A DNA stretch of 64,000 bases, taken from contig NZ_JAAGWF010000028.1 of the NCBI RefSeq assembly GCF_010686765.1, positions 42,581 through 106,580 on the forward strand, read 5' to 3'. Source of the stretch: Geodermatophilus sabuli. Its GTDB lineage: Bacteria; Actinomycetota; Actinomycetes; Mycobacteriales; Geodermatophilaceae. Below, piece by piece: positions 52,125 to 59,945 of the stretch (position 1 is its first letter; each line of letters starts with the position of its first letter). The translations under genes were made by a program, and so were the position numbers. The notes under the pieces were generated by a model, which worked only from the letters and a program-made list of their open reading frames with translations, made no database searches and was not told the DNA's origin.

Positions 52125-53099
52125 GTGCCCGTCGCCGTCACCGGCTCCATCGCCACCGACCACCTCATGACCTTCCCCGGGAAGTTCACCGAGCAGTTCG
52201 TCGAGGGCCAGCTGGAGAACGTCTCGCTGTCCTTCCTCGTCGACGACCTGGTGCAGCACCGCGGCGGAGCCGGCGCGAACATGGCCTACGGCCTCGGACT
52301 GCTGGGCCTGGGCCCGGTGCTGGTCGGCGCGGTCGGCAGCGACTTCGCGGACTACGACGCGTGGCTGTCCCGGCACGGCGTGGACACGGCCAGCGTGCAC
52401 TGGTCGGAGGTCAAGCACACCGCCCGGTTCGTCTGCACCACCGACGCGGTCAACAACCAGATCGCGTCCTTCTACTCGGGCGCGATGAGCGAGGCGGCCT
52501 CGATCGAGCTGGCCCCGGTCGCCGCGCGCGTCGGCGACCTCGACCTCGTGGTGGTCGGCCCCAACGACCCGACGGCGATGGTGCGGCACACGCAGGAGTG
52601 CCGGGAGCGTGGCTACTCCTTCGCCGCCGACCCGAGCCAGCAGCTGGCCTGGGCCGACGGCGACATGATCCGCGAGCTGGTGGACGGCGCCGAGCTGCTG
52701 TTCACCAACGAGTACGAGGCCGCGCTGCTGCTGCAGAAGACCGGGTGGACCGCCGAGGAGGTGCTCGCCCGGGTGGGCGTGTGGGTGACCACGCGGGCGG
52801 CGGAGGGCGTCCTCGTACGGCAGGCCGACGCCGAGCCGATCTCGGTGATCGCCGTCCCCGAGACCAAGCCGGTGGAGCCGACCGGTGGCGGCGACGCGCT
52901 GCGGGCCGGGTTCATCGCCGGCCGGGTGTGGGGCCTGGGCCTGGAACGGGCCACCCAGCTGGGCTCGGCAGTGGCGACCGAGGCCGTGGAGGTCGTCGGC
53001 ACGCAGGAGTACTCCCTGCACCGGCAGCCGTTCCTGGAGCGCTTCGCCGACGCGTTCGGCGCCGACGCCGCCGACGAGATCGCGCCCCACCTGAGCTGA
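52125..53099 (+). CDS. adoK: Adenosine kinase
   Basis: The 324-residue PfkB-family kinase closely matches mycobacterial adenosine kinase (Rv2202c), which differs from human-type enzymes. It shares VAVTGSIATDHLMTFPGKF at the start, SFLVDDLVQHRGGAGAN, AADPSQQLAW and LLFTNEYEAALL. The catalytic aspartate lies in PTGGGDALRAGF. It makes AMP from adenosine for purine salvage. AGGGAG lies before the GTG at 52125. A GTG at 52053 behind a TACAGT element is an alternative leaderless start that would add 24 residues lacking homology. Confidence 0.95.
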   Translation: MPVAVTGSIATDHLMTFPGKFTEQFVEGQLENVSLSFLVDDLVQHRGGAGANMAYGLGLLGLGPVLVGAVGSDFADYDAWLSRHGVDTASVHWSEVKHTARFVCTTDAVNNQIASFYSGAMSEAASIELAPVAARVGDLDLVVVGPNDPTAMVRHTQECRERGYSFAADPSQQLAWADGDMIRELVDGAELLFTNEYEAALLLQKTGWTAEEVLARVGVWVTTRAAEGVLVRQADAEPISVIAVPETKPVEPTGGGDALRAGFIAGRVWGLGLERATQLGSAVATEAVEVVGTQEYSLHRQPFLERFADAFGADAADEIAPHLS

Positions 53100-53144
53100 C
53101 CCACCCCGGCCGCGAGCCGTGGACCCGACAGGAGGCGAGCCGAG

Positions 53145-53582
53145 ATGGCCCGCGACGTCCAGATCACCGTCGACTGCGCCGACCCGGCGGGGCTGGCCGC
53201 GTTCTGGGCCGAGGCCCTCGGCTACCGGCTGCAGGACCCGCCCGGCGCCTTCGAGTCGTGGGAGCAGGCACTGGACGCGCTGGGCGTGCCGCCCGAGCAC
53301 CGCAACGACGCCTCGGCCGTGGTCGATCCGGATGGCTCGGGTCCGCGGCTGTTCTTCCAGCGCGTGCCGGAGGGCAAGCAGGTGAAGAACCGCGTGCACG
53401 TGGACGTGCGCGCCGCCCCGGGGCTCGAGGGGGACGCGCGGATGGCGGCGCTGGAGGCGGAGGCCGGGCGGCTGGTCGCGCACGGTGCCACCCGGCTCGC
53501 GCGGCACGAGCCCGCTCCTCCGCTCGGCGCCGGTCACATCGTCATGGCCGACCCCGAGGGCAACGAGTTCTGCCTGGACTGA
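53145..53582 (+). CDS. VOC-superfamily (glyoxalase/bleomycin-resistance-like) protein
   Basis: The 145-residue protein has the VOC fold pattern. The first half includes VQITVDCADPAGLAAFWAEALGY and the second half RVHVDVRA and HIVMADPEGNEFCLD, the typical ending. Metal ligands are not certain, so an enzyme or binding protein is possible. GGAGG lies upstream of the ATG and the gene follows adoK by 45 bases. It is followed at once by the convergent flavin reductase gene. Confidence 0.85.
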   Translation: MARDVQITVDCADPAGLAAFWAEALGYRLQDPPGAFESWEQALDALGVPPEHRNDASAVVDPDGSGPRLFFQRVPEGKQVKNRVHVDVRAAPGLEGDARMAALEAEAGRLVAHGATRLARHEPAPPLGAGHIVMADPEGNEFCLD

Positions 53583-54254
53583 TCAGCTCCCGGCGGGGTC
53601 GGACCCGGCGTCGCGGAGCCGCTCGCCGATCGAGGGGTCCTCGGTCCAGCGGCGGAAGGGGATCCGCCGGATCTGCTTGATCTCGCCGATCGTCGTCCAC
53701 TCGTTGCCGCCCAGCCGGGCCAGCGGCCGGAGCTCCTCGATCCGTGGCCGGCCGTCGCGGACCGCGCGCTCCCAGACGCTGATCACCTGCACCCGCCCGA
53801 ACACCACGGTGCTGTCGCCCAGCCGCAGCGTGGAGTGCAGCGTGCACTCCACCGCCACGGGCGATCCGGCCACCCGGGGGACGCCGACCCGCTCGCTGTC
53901 CTCCAGCTCGACACCGCACTGCTCGGCCTCGCTGGTGCCCGGCGGGAACTCCGTGCCCGTGGCGTTGACCTGCTCGAACAGCGACTCGGGGGTCAGGCTG
54001 ACCGTGAACTCGCCGGTGGCCTCGACGTTGCGCAGCGAGTCCTTCCGGCCGACCGAGGTGAACTGCACGACCGGCGGGTCGACGCAGGCGACCGTGTAGA
54101 AGGAGTGCGGTGCGAGGTTGACCACCCCGTCGGCCGAGCGGCTGCACACCCAGGCGATCGGGCGGGGGACCACCACCGAGTTGAGCACCCGGTAGAAGGC
54201 GCCGCTGTCCATGGTCGCCGGGTCGAACCGCACGCGGGCGTTCGGGCTGCTCAC
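53583..54254 (-). CDS. Flavin reductase-like (FMN-binding split barrel) protein
   Basis: The 223-residue protein has the flavin reductase pattern with VVVPRPIAWVCSRSADGVVNLAPHSFY in the first third and VQFTSVGRKDSLRNVEATGEFTVSL after it. FMN is probably bound. The GTG overlaps the stop of the GT2 gene (GTGA), so it is the last gene of the six-gene carotenoid operon. It may supply reduced flavin to the FAD enzyme of the cluster, which is inference only. Confidence 0.87.
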   Translation of the reverse strand: MSSPNARVRFDPATMDSGAFYRVLNSVVVPRPIAWVCSRSADGVVNLAPHSFYTVACVDPPVVQFTSVGRKDSLRNVEATGEFTVSLTPESLFEQVNATGTEFPPGTSEAEQCGVELEDSERVGVPRVAGSPVAVECTLHSTLRLGDSTVVFGRVQVISVWERAVRDGRPRIEELRPLARLGGNEWTTIGEIKQIRRIPFRRWTEDPSIGERLRDAGSDPAGS

Positions 54255-55390
54255 CGGGCCATCGTCTCCTCGTCCGGGGTGGGCCCGCCGACCGGGCGGC
54301 CACGCCAGGACAGGGTGCCCCGGCGCCGGCCGGCCACGGAGGCGGCCAGCAGCCCGTCGAACAGCAGCATCGACAGCGGGTGGGCCAGGGCGTCGGGCCA
54401 CACGCGGCTGCCGGTGGCCGCCGCCGACACCGCCCGGCCGGCCACGCCGGCGGCGTAACCGACCAGCCCGGCGCGGGAGCCGCGCAGGGCGGCCAGCGCG
54501 GGCACCACCCAGACCGCGGTCAGCGCGGCGGCGGCCAGCCCGCTGGCGGCGGGCGACCCGCCGACGGAGGCCCACAGCGACTTCGTGTAGCCGCTGCGCA
54601 GCGCCGGCCAGCCCTCGTACATCCGGCAGGCGGCCAGCCGCGAGCCGTCGGCCGGCACCGCGCGCCCGCCGGCGCGCTTCACCGCACGGGCGAGGGCGAC
54701 GTCCTCGATGACCTCACCGCGGACCGCCGCGTGCCCGCCGGCCCGCTCGTAGCCGGCGCGGGTGAGCACGAGGAACTGGCCGTTGGCCGCCGTCAACGAG
54801 GGCCGGGGTGAGCGCTCGGCCAGCCGCAGCGGCAGCGTGGTCATCCACAGCCACGGCGACAGGGGCTGGACCAGCCGCTCGGCCCGGCTGCCCGTGACCG
54901 GCCGCGGCCAGGGGGAGACCAGGTCCAGCCGGTGTGCGTCGAGCATCGCGACGGCCGCCGCCACGGCGTCGGGGAAGAGCCGGACGTCGGCGTCGACGAA
55001 CACGAGGACCCCGTCGTCGGACGCCTCCGCCGCAGCGGCACCGGTGGCGCAGGCGTGCGGCTTGCCCAGCCACCCGCGCGGGAGGTCGGGCGCGGTCAGC
55101 AGCCGGACCCGCGGGTCGGGGACGGCGCGCACCACGGCCGCGGTGCCGTCGGTCGAGCCGTCGTCCACCACGACCACCCGCAGGTCGGGGACTCGCTGCT
55201 GGGCGAGGACCGCGTCGAGGCAGCCGCCGACCTGCGCCTGCTCGTCGCGCACCGGCAGTACCACGGTGACCGGGCGGTGCACCGGCGGCGGGTGCTCGGG
55301 CGGGCGGCGCAGCAGCGCGGCGTTGGCCGCCGCGTGCACCGCGCCGGCGACCGCCACCCCGGACAGCAGGCCGGTCAGCCGGCCGCTCAC
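54251..55390 (-). CDS. Family 2 glycosyltransferase (CruG/CrtQ-like)
   Basis: The 379-residue membrane protein has a GT2 domain: VTVVLPVRDEQAQVGGCLDAV at the nucleotide site, VVDDGSTDGTAAV, DADVRLF as the metal-binding DxD, and a GEVIEDVALARAVK acceptor region. Hydrophobic helices flank it at the start and end. The closest kinds are carotenoid glycosyltransferases (CruG, CrtQ), and it stands next to cruF. It probably glycosylates the hydroxyl that CruF makes. The GTG at 55390 overlaps the cruF stop. Confidence 0.85.
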   Translation of the reverse strand: MSGRLTGLLSGVAVAGAVHAAANAALLRRPPEHPPPVHRPVTVVLPVRDEQAQVGGCLDAVLAQQRVPDLRVVVVDDGSTDGTAAVVRAVPDPRVRLLTAPDLPRGWLGKPHACATGAAAAEASDDGVLVFVDADVRLFPDAVAAAVAMLDAHRLDLVSPWPRPVTGSRAERLVQPLSPWLWMTTLPLRLAERSPRPSLTAANGQFLVLTRAGYERAGGHAAVRGEVIEDVALARAVKRAGGRAVPADGSRLAACRMYEGWPALRSGYTKSLWASVGGSPAASGLAAAALTAVWVVPALAALRGSRAGLVGYAAGVAGRAVSAAATGSRVWPDALAHPLSMLLFDGLLAASVAGRRRGTLSWRGRPVGGPTPDEETMAR

Positions 55391-56184
55391 GGTGCCCGGC
55401 GGGCCTGCACGGCCAGGGTCACCAGCACGGGCACGGCCAGCAAGGCGCCCCACGCCGCGGAGCCGGGCAGGTCCAGCCAGCCGGCATGGGCCAGCGCGCC
55501 GCCCAGCGTCATCCAGGCCAGGGCGAGCAGCGGGGCGCCGTCACCGAGGCGAGGCGCGGCCCCGGCGGCCCGGTCGACGAGCAGGTCGAGCAGGGTCATC
55601 AGGACCAGCCCGGCCAGCAGCCAGCCGGCCAGGTTGGTCAGCGGCACCGTGTCGATGCCCGGCAGCGACGGCTGCGGATGCGCCCACGTCCAGTACCCGG
55701 CCTGCACCATCTGCGGATCGAGCACCACGTCCCAGGCCGCGAACACCGCCGCGGCGACGGCGACCCGCACCGTGCGACCGCCGGCTGCCCGCGTGAGCCG
55801 GGCGGCCAGCAACCAGCTCGGCCACGCCATCATCAGCCAGGCCAGCGGGACGAGGAACGGGACACCGAGCAGCGTCGGGCCGAGGTCGTCGCTGTAGGTG
55901 TACTCGCCGTAGGGGAAGCCGGTGGCCAGCCCGACCGCCTCGAAGACGACAGCGGTGGCGCCGACCAGCAGCAGGACCCCCGCCCCGGTCACCCGGCCGC
56001 GGCTGAGCCCCGCGTGCCCCACCGACAGGGCCGCGCCCAGCAGCACGATCGTCCAGCTGACCGTGGTGCGGGCCGGCCCCTCCGTCAGCGGGTAGCTGAT
56101 CGCGGTCAGCACGAGCAGCGCGGCCAGCACCCAGGGCACGACGGCAGCGGGGCGCCGGGCCCGCCGGGTGGCCAGGCCGGTCAC
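55387..56184 (-). CDS. cruF: Carotenoid 1',2'-hydratase, CruF type
   Basis: The 265-residue membrane protein has seven hydrophobic segments and the DUF422/CruF pattern GFPYGEYTYSDDLGPTLLGV followed by PLAWLMMAWPSW and later AAWDVVLDPQMV. CruF adds water to the psi end of a monocyclic or acyclic carotene to give a 1'-hydroxyl. Homologues act in deinoxanthin and myxol synthesis. It overlaps the FAD enzyme gene and the GT2 gene by four bases each (GTGA), a tight pathway operon. Confidence 0.88.
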   Translation of the reverse strand: MTGLATRRARRPAAVVPWVLAALLVLTAISYPLTEGPARTTVSWTIVLLGAALSVGHAGLSRGRVTGAGVLLLVGATAVVFEAVGLATGFPYGEYTYSDDLGPTLLGVPFLVPLAWLMMAWPSWLLAARLTRAAGGRTVRVAVAAAVFAAWDVVLDPQMVQAGYWTWAHPQPSLPGIDTVPLTNLAGWLLAGLVLMTLLDLLVDRAAGAAPRLGDGAPLLALAWMTLGGALAHAGWLDLPGSAAWGALLAVPVLVTLAVQARRAP

Positions 56185-57821
56185 CGCGCTCCCCGGGCGC
56201 GGCCGACCAGCCGGGCGGCCGCCGCGCGGACCCGCGCGGACGGCGCGCGGTCGGCCAGCACCGTGCGGGCCGCCGTCCGGCCGGAGTTGCCCGACACCCC
56301 GCCGCCGGGATGGGTCGAGGCGCCGGCGAGGTAGAGGCCGGGCAGGCCGGGGACCCGGTACCCGGACAGCGCCGGCGTGGGCCGGAAGCCGAACATGCTG
56401 GCCAGCCCCATCTCCACGTGCATGACGTTGCCACGGAGCAGGGACAGTTCCTGCTCCAGTCGCAGCGGCGTCTGGACGTACAGTCGCTGTACCGATGCGG
56501 CGAATCCGGGCGCGAACCGGTCGACGGCGGCGACCAGACGGGCCGCCTCGGTCTCGGCGAGCGCGTCCCAGTCGGCCCCGTCGGCCAGCGCGTACGGGTA
56601 CCACTGGCCCCAGAGGGTGACCACGTGCTGCCCGGGCGGGGCGAGGGTGTCGTCGCTGACCGAGAAGCACATGGCCAGCGGCACCGGCTCGCGGGGCAGC
56701 CGGCCGGCCAGCCAGTCGCCGTGCGCGGCGGCGAGCACCGCCCGGTCGGTGCACAGCAGTTGCAGCCCCTGCAGTGCCTGGTCCGCGGGGACGCCGGGGT
56801 AGGCCGGCGGGGCGTCGGTGAGGGCCCGCACCACGAGGCCGAAGCCGTTGCCCAGCGGGGGCGCGGCGTCGGCGAGCGCGGGCGGGGCGTGCTCGCCAGC
56901 CAGGTCGCGGGTCGCCAGCACGTGGCAGGCGGCGACGACCACGGGTGCCGCGATCCGCCGTCCCGACGCGGTCTCGACCCCGGCGACCCGGCCGCCGTCG
57001 ACGAGGAGGCGGGCCGCCGCGTCCCCGAGGGCGACCCGGCCGCCGTCGGCCTCCAGCCGGCGGCGCAGCGCCGCGGTGAGCCCGCCGGAGCCGCCCACGG
57101 GGTGGCCGGGCGGGACGTCGTGCAGCAGGGTCGCCCACGCGACCATCGCGGCCGTGCCGGGCTCGGACATGGGCGGGCCGGACTGCGCGCCGAACCAGGC
57201 CAGCGCCGCCTTGAGCCGCTCGCTGCCGAACCAGCGGTCCAGCAGGGCGTCACCCGAGCCGAGGAAGTCCACGGCGAGGTCGCCGCCGGAGGTGCGCGGC
57301 CGGCCCTCGGCCGGCGCGCCCAGCGGCCAGAACGAGCGGGCCAGCCCGCTCGCGCTGGGCCGCCGGCCGAAGGACGCCGCCACGGCGCGGCTGCGCGGCG
57401 CCCAGACCGCCACGAACCGGCGGTAGGCCTCGGCGTCGGACGGGCCGCAGGCGGCCGCGATCGAGGCGCAGGTGGCGTCCAGGTCGACGGAGAACACGAG
57501 GGGCTGCCCGTCGGGGCCGGGGTCGCCGGGGAGCGGCGCCGGCGCGAAGCCCCACGGGTCGCAGTCGACGTAACGCAGGCCGTGCGCGGCGAGCCCGAGC
57601 TCCTCGACGATGCCGCTCTGCCGGATGATCACGTGCGCGCTCGAGCCGCGGTCGACGCGGACGCCGGGCCAGCGCTCGACGGTCGAGACCGCCCCGCCGA
57701 GCACCTCGTCGCGCTCCACCACCTCCACCCGCAGCCCGGCGCGGGCCAGGTAGCAGGCGGCGACCAGCCCGTTGTGGCCCGAACCCACGACGACGGCGTC
57801 GACGCCGGCGTCCTCCGTCAC
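56181..57821 (-). CDS. crtO: CrtO-like FAD-dependent carotenoid oxidoreductase
   Basis: The 546-residue protein has a dinucleotide motif VVVGSGHNGLVAACYLARAGL, the ERWPGVRVDRGSSAH segment, and a C-terminal FAD motif LYLAGASTHPGGGVSGNSG. This fits the CrtO/PYROXD2 branch and not the CrtI branch. In Deinococcus and cyanobacteria CrtO is a beta-carotene or gamma-carotene 4-ketolase. The next genes, cruF and GT2, make a keto-hydroxy-glycoside pathway likely. The GTG at 57821 overlaps the acetyltransferase stop. Confidence 0.82.
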   Translation of the reverse strand: MTEDAGVDAVVVGSGHNGLVAACYLARAGLRVEVVERDEVLGGAVSTVERWPGVRVDRGSSAHVIIRQSGIVEELGLAAHGLRYVDCDPWGFAPAPLPGDPGPDGQPLVFSVDLDATCASIAAACGPSDAEAYRRFVAVWAPRSRAVAASFGRRPSASGLARSFWPLGAPAEGRPRTSGGDLAVDFLGSGDALLDRWFGSERLKAALAWFGAQSGPPMSEPGTAAMVAWATLLHDVPPGHPVGGSGGLTAALRRRLEADGGRVALGDAAARLLVDGGRVAGVETASGRRIAAPVVVAACHVLATRDLAGEHAPPALADAAPPLGNGFGLVVRALTDAPPAYPGVPADQALQGLQLLCTDRAVLAAAHGDWLAGRLPREPVPLAMCFSVSDDTLAPPGQHVVTLWGQWYPYALADGADWDALAETEAARLVAAVDRFAPGFAASVQRLYVQTPLRLEQELSLLRGNVMHVEMGLASMFGFRPTPALSGYRVPGLPGLYLAGASTHPGGGVSGNSGRTAARTVLADRAPSARVRAAAARLVGRARGAR

Positions 57822-58405
57822 GGCGCGTAGGGCCGGGGGGTCGGCGGCCGCAGCGGGAGGCGCGCGCCGAGGATCGCGAAGGGGCGTGAGTCGCCGGGGA
57901 AGTGGTAGTTGCGGGCCAGGTCGACGAAGCCGTCGGCGTGGTACAGCCGGAAGGCCTTGGTGTCGTTGTCCGGGGTGGACAGCAGCGCGGCCGGGTGCGG
58001 GAGGTCGGCGACGAGGGCGTGCAGCAGCTGTCGGCCCAGGCCGCGGCTCTGCGAGTCGGGGTGGACGTGCAGCTCGCAGACCTCGAAGGCGCCGGGCAGC
58101 CACTTCTTCGCCGTCCGCCGGTCCAGGGCGGCGCGCACCTGATCGTGCCACCACTGGCCAGGCGCCACCAGGTAGCCGTACCCGAACCCGACGAGGGTCT
58201 CGCCCTCGGGGCCTCCGACGAAGGCGCCCACCGCGCGGAAGCCGGGACGCTCGGTGTGCTGGACGGCGTAGCCGTAGCGGCCGGCGACGACCGACGGGCC
58301 GTAGCCCATGGCCGCGCCGTAGATCGCCAGGGCCTCGTGCAAGTGGTCGCGCAGCCACGGGGTGGGCAGCTCGACGACGCGGGTGGCGGGGGTCGTGCCG
58401 GTCAT
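57818..58405 (-). CDS. GNAT-family acetyltransferase
   Basis: The 195-residue protein has the acetyl-CoA site VCELHVHPDSQSRGLGRQLLH near residue 110 and the SAC-like ending DNDTKAFRLYHADGFVDLARNYHF. Acceptor unknown. It is the second gene of the six-gene minus-strand chain: the ATG overlaps the YbaK stop by four bases and its own stop overlaps crtO. A link to carotenoids is not obvious and may reflect only compact gene packing. Confidence 0.85.
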   Translation of the reverse strand: MTGTTPATRVVELPTPWLRDHLHEALAIYGAAMGYGPSVVAGRYGYAVQHTERPGFRAVGAFVGGPEGETLVGFGYGYLVAPGQWWHDQVRAALDRRTAKKWLPGAFEVCELHVHPDSQSRGLGRQLLHALVADLPHPAALLSTPDNDTKAFRLYHADGFVDLARNYHFPGDSRPFAILGARLPLRPPTPRPYAP

Positions 58406-58926
58406 CGGGCGGCCGCCTCGACGTCGTCCCCGGAGCGGGCGACCGGACCGGCGCCCACCTCGGCGGCGGTGCCGCCGGTCAGCCTCAGCAGCTCGTCGTA
58501 GCTGGTGGGGAACACCGCGCGCGGGTGCCCGGCGGCGGCCCAGACGCGCGGGTACCGCGCGAGCTCGACGTCGACCAGCGTGCCGATCGGCTCGGGGTGC
58601 CCGATCGGTGCCACCCCGCCGATCGGCTGGCCGGTGTGCCGGCGGACGAAGTCCGGGGAGCCGGGGGTCATCCCGGGGACGCCGAGCAGGGTGGCGACCC
58701 GGTCGACCTCGACCCGGTGCGCGCCACTGGTGAGCACGAGCAGCGGCGCACCGCCGACGTCGAACACGAGGCTGTTGGCGATGGCCCCCACCGGGACGCC
58801 CAGCTGGCCGGCGGCCGTGGCGGCGGTGCGGGCGCTGTCGGGCAGCTCGAGCACCTCCCCGGCCGCGCCGGCCCCGACGAGGAGGCGGGCGATCGCGGCC
58901 ACCCGTGGGTGCTCGGGTGCGCTCAT
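58402..58926 (-). CDS. YbaK/EbsC-like aminoacyl-tRNA deacylase
   Basis: The 174-residue protein has the YbaK fold pattern: IANSLVFDVGGAPLLVLTSGAHRVE, the catalytic-type GQPIGGVAPIGHP and LARYPRVWAAAGHPRAVFPT. It probably removes misacylated amino acids such as Cys or Ala from tRNA(Pro). It heads the six-gene operon ending at 53583 and sits back to back with the SOS operon. Confidence 0.88.
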   Translation of the reverse strand: MSAPEHPRVAAIARLLVGAGAAGEVLELPDSARTAATAAGQLGVPVGAIANSLVFDVGGAPLLVLTSGAHRVEVDRVATLLGVPGMTPGSPDFVRRHTGQPIGGVAPIGHPEPIGTLVDVELARYPRVWAAAGHPRAVFPTSYDELLRLTGGTAAEVGAGPVARSGDDVEAAAR

Positions 58927-58992
58927 GGGACGGATCCTGCCATCGGCCCCGGCCGACCGCTGCGCTCCGGTCCCGCCTCCTGCGTGCCCCGC

Positions 58993-59021
58993 TTGACGCC
59001 GGGGGTGGGGTCGGGTCTACT
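58993..59021 (+). promoter_or_regulatory. Promoter of the SOS operon
   Basis: TTGACG at 58993-58998 and TCTACT at 59016-59021 are separated by 17 bases. The LexA palindrome begins directly after the -10, so bound LexA would cover the start site. Confidence 0.6.
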
Positions 59022-59055
59022 CGACGTCGTTCGAACAGGCGTTCGAACGACGTCG
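59022..59055 (+). promoter_or_regulatory. LexA (SOS) box inside a long perfect palindrome
   Basis: TCGAACAGGCGTTCGA at 59031-59046 matches the actinobacterial SOS box TCGAAC-N4-GTTCGA exactly. The symmetry goes further: 15-base arms at 59022-59036 and 59041-59055 are perfect inverted repeats around four bases. The site lies 85 bases before DUF6504, next to the promoter -10. Confidence 0.93.
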
Positions 59056-59139
59056 GTCTCCCGTCGCACCTGGGTCCTTCCCCACCCGGTGCGGCGGGCC
59101 GGGGCCGGTGGGTCGGTGGACAGCGGTGGGGAGTCGGTC

Positions 59140-59466
59140 ATGAGCCGGGTGCTGGGTGGGGTCGGCGGTCGGGTCGGCGAAGAGGTGCAGGTCGAGCGGG
59201 GCCCGCTCGGTCCGGCGCAGTTCTGGCGCGGGCAGTCGAGGTACGTCGTGGGCGAGCTGCTCGACTCGTGGGTGGAGACCGCACCGTGGTGGCAGCGCGG
59301 CGCCGCGACGGCCGGGGGCGCCTCGGCCGAGCTGGTCGCCACCCGCGAGGTGTGGCGGGTGGAGGCGGTGCGCGCCGGGCGGTCGCGGATGAGCTTCGCC
59401 GGCGTCTTCGACCTCAGCTGGGAGTCGACGGACAACCGGTGGTCGCTCGTCCGGGTCCACGACTGA
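59140..59466 (+). CDS. DUF6504 family protein of the SOS mutagenesis cassette
   Basis: The 108-residue protein resembles DUF6504: RVGEEVQVERGPLGPAQFWRGQSRYVVGELLDSW is followed by WRVEAVRAG and a C-terminal beta strand WSLVRVHD. Genes of this family often stand with dnaE2 and imuB in actinobacteria, although its job is unknown. Here it is the first gene under the LexA box. The ATG is in frame with all of this; the stop overlaps the next ATG by one base. Confidence 0.82.
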   Translation: MSRVLGGVGGRVGEEVQVERGPLGPAQFWRGQSRYVVGELLDSWVETAPWWQRGAATAGGASAELVATREVWRVEAVRAGRSRMSFAGVFDLSWESTDNRWSLVRVHD

Positions 59467-59945
59467 TGGGCGCCGTCCGAGCCATGGCCGACCAGCTGCC
59501 CCTGCCTCCGCCGCTGCCGCCCGCCGCCGTCCAGCTGCTCGACCAGGCCTCCCGCGCCCTGACCGAGGCCGCGGCGAGCACCGACGCCCGGCAGCGTTAC
59601 GCCACGGCCCACCTGGGTGCACTGCGGGCCGCCGCGGCGGTGCTGGCCGCGCGCACCCGCCCGGAGTCCGGCCGCCGGCGGCCGCGCAGTGCCTGGGTGC
59701 TGCTCGGCCAGGTCGCCCCGGAGCTGGGGGAGTGGGCCACCTTCTTCGCCGCCGGGGCCACCAAGCGCGCCGCGGCGGAGGCCGGGCTCTCCCGGGCGGT
59801 CACCGACCGGGAGGCCGACGACCTCGTCCGCGACGTCCGCGCCTTCCTCGCGGTGGTCGAGAGCTGCCTGGGCAGCACGCCGGTGCCCGAGTCGCCCCGG
59901 CTCGCGCGGCCCCGGGTGGTCGGCGGCTCCGAGTACCGGAGGTGA
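59466..59945 (+). CDS. HEPN-like (SAV_6107 family) protein
   Basis: The 159-residue helical protein matches the SAV_6107 HEPN pattern. The RYATAHLGALRAAAAVLA helix has an R-x4-H arrangement, and a later helix contains EWATFFAAGATKRAAAE. HEPN proteins often cut or bind RNA, but the catalytic R-x4-6-H is not certain here. It lies between DUF6504 and dnaE2 in actinobacterial SOS operons. The ATG overlaps the previous stop by one base (TGATG). A second ATG at 59484 is an alternative. Confidence 0.8.
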   Translation: MGAVRAMADQLPLPPPLPPAAVQLLDQASRALTEAAASTDARQRYATAHLGALRAAAAVLAARTRPESGRRRPRSAWVLLGQVAPELGEWATFFAAGATKRAAAEAGLSRAVTDREADDLVRDVRAFLAVVESCLGSTPVPESPRLARPRVVGGSEYRR

